The translations under genes were made by a program, and so were the position numbers. DNA of 64,000 nt, taken from contig CAIVDV010000009.1 in NCBI GenBank assembly GCA_903904755.1, positions 186,001 through 250,000 of the forward strand. Reading direction: 5' to 3'. Below, one piece after another: positions 1-7,349 of this stretch. The notes beneath the pieces were generated by a model that worked only from the letters and a program-made list of their open reading frames with translations, had not been told where the DNA came from and did no database searches. Each line of letters begins with the position of its first letter. The stretch's first letter is position 1. The stretch comes from an uncultured Acidobacteriaceae bacterium. Its GTDB lineage: Bacteria > Acidobacteriota > Terriglobia > Terriglobales > Acidobacteriaceae.

Positions 1-1131
1 CCACAGTTCGCCGCCCTCCTGGATGGCGAGCAGGAAGGCCGGCTCGACGGGGATGAACATCACAACGAAATCGGGCGACTCAATCCCGGAGAGCTTGTGG
101 TACTTGCGGCGCGAGAGGCCGTCGAGATGAGCGCGAACGCTGGCCAGGTGCTGCTTGAGGGCGGCTTTGCGCTGCTCGTCGGTTTCGGCATTGGCGTAAT
201 CGGTATAGGCGACCAGCGAGACCTTGGAGTCAATGACGAGATGCCGGCCGCCAGGCAGTGCGACGATGACGTCAGTGCGGGCTGCCTTGCCTCGGGTGCC
301 ATCTTCAATCGTCTCGGCGGTAAAGGTCTCCTGGAAGCTGAACTGCTGGCCCTCGCGGAGACCGGCTTTTTCGAGCAGGTCGCGGAGGATGAACTCGCCC
401 CAGTCTCCCTGCGCTTTGGACGATCCGCGAAGGGCGGTGGAAAGATTGCGTGCCTCGGTCGCCAGTTGCTGGTTCAGGTTGCTCAGGGTGCCGACCAGTG
501 TTTCCAGCCGGGTGACGCCGGTTTGGGAGTCCACATGGGTCTTCTCAACCCTCTCCCGGAAGTCCTTCAGCTGCGTCTTGAGCGGATCCAGCAGATTGCC
601 CAGCTCTTTCTGGTTCGCTTCCGAAAAGGACTTTGCTTTGTCATCGAGAATCTTCCCGGCGAGAGCCTCGAACTGGTTGGCCAGCGTTTGCTTGGCCGCT
701 TCCAGCAGGGCGAGCTTTTCGGCCAGGTTCTTGCGCTCGTTGGCGAGTGCCTCTTCAAGCTGGGTGATGCGCGATGCCTGGCGACTTTGGAGTTCGGCTG
801 CAACCAGCAGTTGCTGGCGGGCCGTGTCGCGCTCCTGAGTGAATTCCGCTATGGCGATGCCGCGCTGCTCGGCGAGTGTGGTCGCGGCAGCGAGATGCCC
901 GGGAAGCGCAGCGCTGGCCTCAAGACTCGCACGAAGGCGGCCAGCCTCTGCCTGCGCACCGCCGAGCTGGGCGTTGAGATTGGCCTCTGCCTGCTCACGA
1001 AGAAGCCGGGCGCTTTCCAGGGCGGCGGCAGACTCGCGGCGAGCCTGGGCGGCCGAGATCCGCATGCCGATGACGAGACCGGCAATCAGAGCGATGACGA
1101 CACCAGTGAGCAAGATAAGCGAGCTTTCCAC
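1..1131 (-). CDS. rmuC: DNA recombination protein RmuC (3' end outside window)
   Basis: RmuC-family protein, thought to act as a nuclease-like factor that limits recombination at DNA repeats. The first 377 codons are present and the C-terminus lies beyond base 1. An N-terminal hydrophobic anchor (about residues 3-25) is followed by an Ala/Glu/Arg-rich coiled coil of some 200 residues, then the conserved core with the signatures DVIVALPGGRHLVIDSK and SPDFVVMFIPVEPAF. I place the start at GTG 1131, 8 nt after GGAGG (1144-1140); the TTG directly before it (1134) is an alternative. A TAGAAT hexamer at 1164-1159 fits a -10 box. It is divergent from acpP. The frame is shared by the anchor and the catalytic core, so no frameshift is seen. 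Confidence 0.88.
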   Translation of the reverse strand, partial: MESSLILLTGVVIALIAGLVIGMRISAAQARRESAAALESARLLREQAEANLNAQLGGAQAEAGRLRASLEASAALPGHLAAATTLAEQRGIAIAEFTQERDTARQQLLVAAELQSRQASRITQLEEALANERKNLAEKLALLEAAKQTLANQFEALAGKILDDKAKSFSEANQKELGNLLDPLKTQLKDFRERVEKTHVDSQTGVTRLETLVGTLSNLNQQLATEARNLSTALRGSSKAQGDWGEFILRDLLEKAGLREGQQFSFQETFTAETIEDGTRGKAARTDVIVALPGGRHLVIDSKVSLVAYTDYANAETDEQRKAALKQHLASVRAHLDGLSRRKYHKLSGIESPDFVVMFIPVEPAFLLAIQEGGELW

Positions 1132-1434
1132 CAACGACGCCTCCGCGCATTTTCGCCAATTCTACGCCTTGGGCCTGTCGAAAACCCGAACGCACGGGAA
1201 TTTTCGGGACGAATCCGAGCCGGAAGCTCGATGGTGGTCCAGCGGGTTCCAGATGGTAGGAAGTCGCTTTACAGAGGCCAGTGTGGGCCAATAGACTTGG
1301 AGATTCAGGGGCGCACGGAAAAGTGTGTCCGCATGGGGCTGTTCGCGAAGACCGGCAAATGTGGTAGCCTGCGAAGCGAAGTTGTCCCATGAATTGAATT
1401 TCAGGAATCTAGAGAAAGTTTTGAGGAGAATCCA
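1132..1434. other. Divergent rmuC/acpP intergenic region
   Basis: About 300 nt without a convincing gene. It holds the probable rmuC -10 element (TAGAAT, 1164-1159, minus strand) and the leader of acpP with its Shine-Dalgarno TGAGGAG about 8 nt before ATG 1435. The segment around 1380-1415 is AT-richer than its surroundings and is the likely acpP promoter area, but no clear -35/-10 pair could be assigned. Confidence 0.5.
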
Positions 1435-1677
1435 ATGGCCGTCGAAGAGAAAGTGAAGCAAATTATCGTCGAGCAGCTGCAGGTGGATGAGGCCGAAGTG
1501 ACCCCCAGCGCAAGCTTCCAGGAAGACCTGGGCGCCGACTCGCTGGACGTGGTTGAGTTGGTGATGCAGTTTGAAGAGGCTTTTGACCTGGAAATTCCCG
1601 ACGAAGACGCCGAGAAGATCAAGACGGTCAAGGACGCTGTCGAGTACATCGAAAAGAACGCCAAGGCGGGCAAGTAA
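1435..1677 (+). CDS. acpP: Acyl carrier protein
   Basis: Eighty-residue acyl carrier protein, the soluble cytosolic carrier of growing acyl chains in type II fatty acid synthesis. The phosphopantetheine attachment motif is seen as [11 protein letters not shown] with the modified serine at residue 37; the surroundings are strongly acidic as expected. The start ATG follows GAGGAG at good spacing. The stop codon is three bases before the GTG of fabF, so the two are co-transcribed and probably translationally coupled, the usual acpP-fabF arrangement. Length and sequence are canonical. Confidence 0.98.
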   Translation: MAVEEKVKQIIVEQLQVDEAEVTPSASFQEDLGADSLDVVELVMQFEEAFDLEIPDEDAEKIKTVKDAVEYIEKNAKAGK

Positions 1678-1680
1678 GCC

Positions 1681-2928
1681 GTGCGCCGTCGCGTAGTCAT
1701 TACCGGCCTGGGGCTTATCTGTGGCGTGGGCAACACGACGCAGGAGGTCTGGGACCAGTTGTGTGCCGGAGTGAGTGGTGTTGGGTCCATTACGGGCTTT
1801 GACACCACGGACTACCCGGTGACCTTTGCCGCCGAGGTGAAAAACTTCGACGTGCTGCAGTTTATCGACAAGAAAGAGTCGCGTAAGATGGGGCGGTTTA
1901 TCCACCTCGCCATCGCGGCGACTCAGGAAGCGATGCAGCAGTCGGGTTTGGTCATCACACCAGAGATTGAGGAGCGCGTCGGCGTCTTCATCGGCTCCGG
2001 CATTGGCGGCTTTGAGGTAATCGAGCGGGAGCACAACAACCTGCTCGCCGGTGGACCGCGCAAGATTTCCCCGTTCTTTATTCCAGCAACCATCGTGAAC
2101 ATGGCCGCCGGGCACGTCAGCATCCGCTACGGTGCCAAGGGGCCCATTTCTGCCACCGCAACTGCCTGCGCCACCAGCGCAAACTCCATTGGTGATTCCT
2201 TCCGGATGATCCAGCACGGGGAAGCGGATGTGATGATTGCCGGCGGTACGGAAGCTGTGGTGACCGGGCTGACAGTGGGTGGATTCTCGGCCATGCGTGC
2301 CTTGAGCACGCGGAACGATGATCCCAAGGCTGCAAGCCGCCCGTTTGACAAGGATCGCGACGGATTTGTTCTGGGCGAGGGCGCCGGCATTCTGATTCTG
2401 GAAGAGCTGGAGTTTGCCAAGGCCCGCGGAGCAAAGATCCTCGGCGAAGTCATCGGCTACGGCATGAGCGCCGACGCCTATCACATGACCGGAATTGCCC
2501 CTGAGGGAGCCGGTGCCCAGCGCAGCATGCGCGCAGCGCTCAAGGACGCCGGAATCGCACCCGAGCAGGTCGGCTACGTCAACGCGCACGCCACCTCGAC
2601 CCCTGCTGGCGACGGCAACGAGTCGCGGGCCATCGAGCTTGTCTTTGGTGAGCACGCCCTCAGCCACACCCTCAAGGTTTCCAGCACCAAATCCATGACC
2701 GGGCACCTGCTGGGTGCAGCTGGTGGCCTGGAGGCGGGCATTACCGCCATGGCTCTGCTGAACCAGAAGCTGCCACCGACCATCAACCTCGGTACGCCCG
2801 GGGAAGATTGCCGGCTCGACTATGTGCCCAACCAGTCGATTGAGCACAGCTTTGATGTGGCCCTGTCGAACTCCTTCGGCTTCGGCGGCATCAATGCCTC
2901 CCTCATCATGCGACGCTGGACGGAATAA
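1681..2928 (+). CDS. fabF: 3-oxoacyl-[acyl-carrier-protein] synthase II
   Basis: Beta-ketoacyl-ACP synthase II, condensing malonyl-ACP with acyl-ACP in fatty acid elongation. 415 residues, normal for FabF. The catalytic cysteine lies in TACATSANSIGDS, and the two active-site histidines in NAHATSTPAGD and KSMTGHLLGAAGG, giving the Cys-His-His triad of this thiolase-fold family. The start is GTG at 1681, three bases after the acpP stop; the protein begins RRRVVITGLG, the standard N-terminus, so this start is well supported although no separate ribosome binding site exists beyond the acpP tail. Followed by a rho-independent terminator. Confidence 0.97.
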   Translation: MRRRVVITGLGLICGVGNTTQEVWDQLCAGVSGVGSITGFDTTDYPVTFAAEVKNFDVLQFIDKKESRKMGRFIHLAIAATQEAMQQSGLVITPEIEERVGVFIGSGIGGFEVIEREHNNLLAGGPRKISPFFIPATIVNMAAGHVSIRYGAKGPISATATACATSANSIGDSFRMIQHGEADVMIAGGTEAVVTGLTVGGFSAMRALSTRNDDPKAASRPFDKDRDGFVLGEGAGILILEELEFAKARGAKILGEVIGYGMSADAYHMTGIAPEGAGAQRSMRAALKDAGIAPEQVGYVNAHATSTPAGDGNESRAIELVFGEHALSHTLKVSSTKSMTGHLLGAAGGLEAGITAMALLNQKLPPTINLGTPGEDCRLDYVPNQSIEHSFDVALSNSFGFGGINASLIMRRWTE

Positions 2929-2952
2929 AAGAAGAGAACCTTTGCAAAAAGC

Positions 2953-2986
2953 AAACGGCACGGACCATGCGGTTCGCGCCGTTTTT
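2953..2986 (+). terminator. Rho-independent terminator of acpP-fabF
   Basis: Stem of AAACGGC/GCCGTTT (2953-2959 with 2978-2984), continued by CGGACC/GGTTCG with one G-T pair and one mismatch, a four-base loop (ATGC, 2967-2970) and a run of five T. It sits 24 nt after the fabF stop, between convergent genes. Confidence 0.8.
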
Positions 2987-3002
2987 GTGTGTGCAGGTAA
3001 GC

Positions 3003-3758
3003 CTAGGAGCCAAACGCAGCGGCCCAGCCAACCTTGATCAGAGTAATCAGCACCCACCACCCGAATACTGCGGTATAGCCGGACTTGTTCTTGAGGCCAG
3101 CGACGGTCCCGAGGCCGATGGAAACCAGAACCATGGACCAGATGGTGACGGGGTCAATGGCCTGCGCAAGCTTGTAGAGGGCCGGCGCGGTTTCCGACGC
3201 TGAGAGGTAGTAGGCGACATTGGTCCCGGTGGGATTCTGGATATTGAATGTCTCGCCAAGACCAGCGAATAAGCCGAGCGCACCTATCAGCGATTGCAGG
3301 ATGGTGGGTAGGGAACCGTACATAATAACGGCCAGAACAGCACCAAAGCCCGCCTTGCCGCCAAAACCAAAGTTGATGGTAAACAGCAGGACTGCAGCAA
3401 TAACAACCGTATAGATGATCACGACCACAGGGGTGAGATACATGCCGTATTGCGTGGAAATGGTGATGTACTTCTTCTGGGTGGCCAGTTGGTCCGCCGG
3501 AATCTTGTCAAATTGGGCAGACATCTTGGGGCTCTGCTGAATCATGTTCTCGGTGACCTGGCTCCAGCCGACCTTGCTCTGAATCGCGAAGACAAAGATA
3601 TAGCTGAAAACAATCATGATGAGAAACGGCACCCACCAACTGGTGCTGCGCTTGAAGTCCGCAAAAAGCTTGCTCGGAGCAGTGAAGGCGCTGACAACGC
3701 GTTCGACCTGGGAAAGGCCTGCTTCAGGCTGGGGCATGGGAAGCGTGGAGTCGCTCAT
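3003..3758 (-). CDS. YIP1-family integral membrane protein
   Basis: 251-residue polytopic membrane protein of the Yip1/YIP1 domain type, with no assigned reaction. A cytoplasmic N-terminal segment of about 45 residues is followed by five hydrophobic helices (roughly residues 43-65, 108-130, 135-160, 190-215, 228-250). A Gly/Phe-rich stretch (FGFGGKAGFGAVLAVIMYGS) resembles the core of bacterial YIP1 proteins. AAAAGGAAAT 5-14 nt upstream serves as ribosome binding site, and TACAAT at 3808-3803 is a plausible -10 box giving a leader of about 40 nt. Tail-to-tail with fabF. Family assignment is from overall pattern; function unknown. Confidence 0.7.
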   Translation of the reverse strand: MSDSTLPMPQPEAGLSQVERVVSAFTAPSKLFADFKRSTSWWVPFLIMIVFSYIFVFAIQSKVGWSQVTENMIQQSPKMSAQFDKIPADQLATQKKYITISTQYGMYLTPVVVIIYTVVIAAVLLFTINFGFGGKAGFGAVLAVIMYGSLPTILQSLIGALGLFAGLGETFNIQNPTGTNVAYYLSASETAPALYKLAQAIDPVTIWSMVLVSIGLGTVAGLKNKSGYTAVFGWWVLITLIKVGWAAAFGS

Positions 3759-3854
3759 GGGATTTCCTTTTCGAGATTTTGAAGGAATGCAACCTGCCCG
3801 CGATTGTAGCGCGGTTGGGGTGGCGGTGGGGATGAAAATGCGCAGGTCTGGTGG

Positions 3855-5087
3855 CTAACGGCCCTTGGGCGGCAACGGATCGGTGGTCTGCTCGGCGGTT
3901 GCCGGAGCGCCAGGCTTGCGGCGGCCCTGATCTGCCTCGGGCGCATAGGTTTTGTAGACGGAAATGTGGAAGCAGGCCTGCTTGAACTCTTCCTCGACAT
4001 CGATTTTGCCCGCGTCCTGCAGGGGCAGCAGCCAGCTCCGCAGCCAGGCAATCTGGTTCTGCGTCAGCCCGTGCTTGGCGATATCAATGGTGCCGCCGGT
4101 AAGGTGCGGGCTCGCCACATCCCCCTCAGCCGCAGCTGCATTGCCGTTCACCAGGCGCAGGTGGCGCTGGTACTCGACAGTGCGCACGGCAGAGGTGACC
4201 AGCAATTGCGTACCAGGAAAATGAATGCCGTGGGCCTGGGCCATATCTGCGAGAAACCGTGCCGTCCATGGTCGGCAGTAACGGCGGTTTTCCGGAAGTT
4301 CCTGGTTGATTTGGAGCCCGGCTGAGGTTGGAACCGGAACGAGGGAGCGCTGCTGGATGCGGCTGTCGAGGTCGGCGTCATCGAGGATGCGCTCGAGACC
4401 TTCCGCATCGGCCATTTCATTCTGGTGGACTAGGGACTCGTATGAGCCGCGAAGCGGGGCGGGCATGGCTAGGTGCGCGGGGCGGAGTGTGGCAACTTCA
4501 TCCTCAGCCTGGGCGTGTTGCCAGCGCGCCTTGGCTCGGGCGCGTGTACCACGCCGGCTCGTCGAGAGCTCAACTGCTGGAACCAGGCGTGCGCCATGAC
4601 CTCGCCGATTGCGGAGCGTGGAGCGGGCGGCGGGTACGCTGGCTACCAGCTCAGATGCCTCCACGGTGTCGCGGTCGCCTGCCGCAGAGCGGGGGAATCT
4701 GGCCGACTTTGCCCCAGAGCGAAGTGCTTTGGCAGCGGCGCGGGTGGAGGGGGCTGGGGTCGAGGTTTCCGGGGCGTCGTCTGCCGGCTCGGCAAAGTGA
4801 CGCTGGCCATTCCTCGCTGCGGCCCGGCCATGCACCGTGGCCTTCACTGGATGCGTAGCTGCGCGAGTTCCCTTGGCGGGATGCGATTTGGAGGCGGTGT
4901 TCGATTTGGAGGCGCGCACAGTCCGGGCCGCCAAACCGGATTTGGCTGGGGCCGATTTTGCGGGGGCGTGGGCCTTGACATGGGCGTGTCCGCGAGAAGG
5001 CGCGGTTTCGCTGGCGGCTGGGAGAACTGCAATCGCCAGGCCGAGGACCAACAGAGTTATGGAATTGTGGGTCACGGACCTCGTCAT
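3855..5087 (-). CDS. Secreted M15/VanY-like (DUF5715-type) protein
   Basis: 410-residue exported protein. An N-terminal signal peptide (about residues 1-30, hydrophobic core ITLLVLGLAIAVLPAA) precedes a long Lys/Ala/Pro-rich low-complexity region (about 35-200), then a folded C-terminal domain. That domain has the layout of metallopeptidase family M15 (D,D-carboxypeptidases): SAVRTVEYQ, SPHLTGGTIDIAK (the SxHxxGxAxD-like zinc signature) and a later CFHISVY in place of the usual WHxE. A cell-wall target is therefore inferred, not shown. I chose ATG 5087; the open frame extends upstream, but earlier codons do not look like protein. AGGAG lies 30 nt upstream, too far to serve this ATG, so initiation could be unusual. 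Divergent from the glycosyltransferase gene. Confidence 0.72.
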   Translation of the reverse strand: MTRSVTHNSITLLVLGLAIAVLPAASETAPSRGHAHVKAHAPAKSAPAKSGLAARTVRASKSNTASKSHPAKGTRAATHPVKATVHGRAAARNGQRHFAEPADDAPETSTPAPSTRAAAKALRSGAKSARFPRSAAGDRDTVEASELVASVPAARSTLRNRRGHGARLVPAVELSTSRRGTRARAKARWQHAQAEDEVATLRPAHLAMPAPLRGSYESLVHQNEMADAEGLERILDDADLDSRIQQRSLVPVPTSAGLQINQELPENRRYCRPWTARFLADMAQAHGIHFPGTQLLVTSAVRTVEYQRHLRLVNGNAAAAEGDVASPHLTGGTIDIAKHGLTQNQIAWLRSWLLPLQDAGKIDVEEEFKQACFHISVYKTYAPEADQGRRKPGAPATAEQTTDPLPPKGR

Positions 5088-5290
5088 AGGGCGGGGTTCG
5101 TGGAGAATCGTGAGCTCCTTTAGTCTAGCCCCATCGGCAATGGGAATCGAGTGGCAAGGGTGGTGCAGCGAAGTCCGATAACAGGGCATTTGCAAAAAGA
5201 CATTCGTTTGCCGAATGAGCCGCGCCGGACGTGAGTGCGGTGCGTAATAATCTTTTGGGTTTGTTTTTCGCCCCCCGGAGGAACCAGGTT

Positions 5291-7279
5291 TTGACTGAGA
5301 AGAGCAGCAAGCGTGTGTGGTGGCTGGTGGCATTTTTGCTGGCGGTGCAGGCAGTGATGGTGGCGGGTGTAGTGCATCGCGAATCGCTGACCTTTGACGA
5401 AGACGACCACATGTTTGCCGGCTACATGATGTGGCACACGGGAGATTACGGGCTGAACCCGGAGCATCCGCCGCTGGTAAAGTTGCTGGCCACCGTTCCA
5501 CTGCTTGGGCGGAACCTCTGGGTGCCGGAGCTGAAGCCTAGGGACTTCAAGCTGGAAGCCTACCTCGACGGCCGCGATTGGCTCGCGCGGAATGACGGCG
5601 ACCGCAATCAGCTCGTCTTCCAGATGCGGCTGATGGCGGGGTTGGTGGCACTGGCATTGACCCTGGTGATTTTTCTGGCAGCACGAGAGTGGTTTGGCGA
5701 AACAGCCGGAGTGATTGCGCTGATTATCGCGGTCTTTGAGCCAAACTTTCTGGGACACTCCGCCCTGGTGACGACCGATGCCGGGGTGACGCTGTTCTTC
5801 CTGGCAAGTGTCTACACCTTCTGGCGCTGGGTCGACAAGCCGAGCGTGTTGCGTCTGCTCATCGCCGGCGTCACGGCCGGGTTGTTGCTGGCGACCAAGC
5901 ACTCGGGCATCCTGCTGGCACCGATGCTGATTGTGCTGGCGGTTTGGGAAGTGACCCGGGCCGAGCGCTCGCAGCGAGGGCGGACCACAGCGCGGATGGC
6001 GGGTGGGTTGGCATCGATTGTGGTGGTGGGTGTCGTGGTGCTGTGGGCCTTTTACGGCTTCCGCTATGCGGCCCGGCCCGACGGTTTGGCGCTGAGCACC
6101 TCGCTGGTGGACTATACGAAGCCGCTTAGCCCGTTCAGTGCGGGTGTTGTCCTGTGGTTCGCGAAGTGGCACCTTCTGCCAGAGTCCTACCTCATGGGCC
6201 TGACGGATGTGAAGCGGATGGCGCAGTTCTATCCCACCTTTATCTTTGGCAAAGTGTACGCTCACGGGCAGTGGTGGTACTTCCCTGCCGTGATGCTTAT
6301 CAAGACGACGCTGGGGCTGATTGCGATGACCGCAGTGGGCATTTGGGCGATGGCCACCGGAAAGCTCAAGCAGACGCAGGCACTGGTCTACCTCGGCGTG
6401 CCGTCGGCAGTCTACCTCGCGGTCGCGATTGTCGCGGGCATGAATATTGGCGCGCGGCACATTTTGCCGCTGTATGCCTTCGGCGCGATTTTTGCCGGCG
6501 GCGCAATGGCGGCTATGGCAAAGCAGGGCCGTCGATGGGTCTGGGTAGCGGTAGCATTGGTGGCAGCGCATGGCATTTCGTCGATGACGAGCATGCCGAA
6601 CCCCATTGCCTATGCAAATGAGGCCTGGGGCGGGTCGGGCAATACCTACAAGCTGCTCAGCGACGCCAATACAGACTGGGCTCAGCAACTCTTCCAGGTA
6701 AAATCCTGGATTGATAAGCATCCTGGCGAAGAATGCTATTTTGCCTACTTTGCCAACCCGGAGGTGGACCCGGCGGTCTACGGCATCCACTGCCACATGC
6801 TGCCGACGGCGGATACCTTCTGGATGGGCGGAGCGGAGCATGTACCCGCCAAGGTTACGGGAAACCTGCTGATCAGCGCAGGTGACCTCAGCGGGTGCGA
6901 GTGGCCGAGCTCTGGTATGAATCCATATTTGGAGCTCCAGAGCCGGGAGCCGGACGCGAAGATTGACAATGGCGTGCTGGTGTACCGGGGAACATTTGAC
7001 CTGCACAAGGCTGGTGCGCTGGCCCGGGCAGAAACGGCGTTGCGCATGGGTTGGGGTGGCAAGGCTGCCGACGGCTTGCCACTGGCGCGGGAGGCGGCCG
7101 CCATGGATCCAGAAGGGGTAATGAGTCAGACGGCGCACGGAGATGCGGCGGCGGCAGCCGGGCTGAAGGACGAGGCCCGCGCGGCGTGGCAGGCCGCGCT
7201 GGCAAACGCCCATCGGCTGGAGCCCGATGCGCAGGTGAGCTACGTACCGGACCTGGAGCAGAAGCTGAACCATTTGTAG
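5291..7279 (+). CDS. PMT/ArnT-like membrane glycosyltransferase
   Basis: Membrane glycosyltransferase of the GT39/GT83 (PMT/ArnT) fold, expected to move a sugar from a polyprenyl-phosphate donor to a periplasmic acceptor; protein or lipid acceptor unknown. The acidic motif of the first periplasmic loop, FDEDDH, holds the presumed catalytic Asp-Glu (residues 36-37), followed by NPEHPPLVK. About ten to eleven hydrophobic helices run to residue 450, then a soluble tail of some 200 residues ends in a TPR-like helical stretch. Start: TTG 5291 has a perfect GGAGGA (5277-5282) 8 nt upstream and puts the first helix near the N-terminus; the in-frame GTG at 5231 has no ribosome binding site, so I prefer TTG. 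Strong hairpin terminator downstream. Confidence 0.82.
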   Translation: MTEKSSKRVWWLVAFLLAVQAVMVAGVVHRESLTFDEDDHMFAGYMMWHTGDYGLNPEHPPLVKLLATVPLLGRNLWVPELKPRDFKLEAYLDGRDWLARNDGDRNQLVFQMRLMAGLVALALTLVIFLAAREWFGETAGVIALIIAVFEPNFLGHSALVTTDAGVTLFFLASVYTFWRWVDKPSVLRLLIAGVTAGLLLATKHSGILLAPMLIVLAVWEVTRAERSQRGRTTARMAGGLASIVVVGVVVLWAFYGFRYAARPDGLALSTSLVDYTKPLSPFSAGVVLWFAKWHLLPESYLMGLTDVKRMAQFYPTFIFGKVYAHGQWWYFPAVMLIKTTLGLIAMTAVGIWAMATGKLKQTQALVYLGVPSAVYLAVAIVAGMNIGARHILPLYAFGAIFAGGAMAAMAKQGRRWVWVAVALVAAHGISSMTSMPNPIAYANEAWGGSGNTYKLLSDANTDWAQQLFQVKSWIDKHPGEECYFAYFANPEVDPAVYGIHCHMLPTADTFWMGGAEHVPAKVTGNLLISAGDLSGCEWPSSGMNPYLELQSREPDAKIDNGVLVYRGTFDLHKAGALARAETALRMGWGGKAADGLPLAREAAAMDPEGVMSQTAHGDAAAAAGLKDEARAAWQAALANAHRLEPDAQVSYVPDLEQKLNHL

Positions 7280-7296
7280 TAGATTGACGCATAACG

Positions 7297-7336
7297 CACC
7301 AAGGGCATCCCGCCCGGGATGCCCTTGGTGTTTGCG
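7297..7336 (+). terminator. Strong terminator between convergent glycosyltransferase and gyrA
   Basis: A perfect 15-bp stem (7297-7311 with 7316-7330, CACCAAGGGCATCCC on the left) with loop GCCC, followed by TTTGCGTTT. It lies between two convergent stop codons and probably serves both directions, but only the plus side has a T-rich tail. Confidence 0.8.
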
Positions 7337-7349
7337 TTTGGAGATGCGG

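Noticed and set aside
97-1392. A 431-codon plus-strand frame opposite rmuC
   Set aside because: RmuC motifs are unmistakable on the minus strand, so this frame is a shadow.
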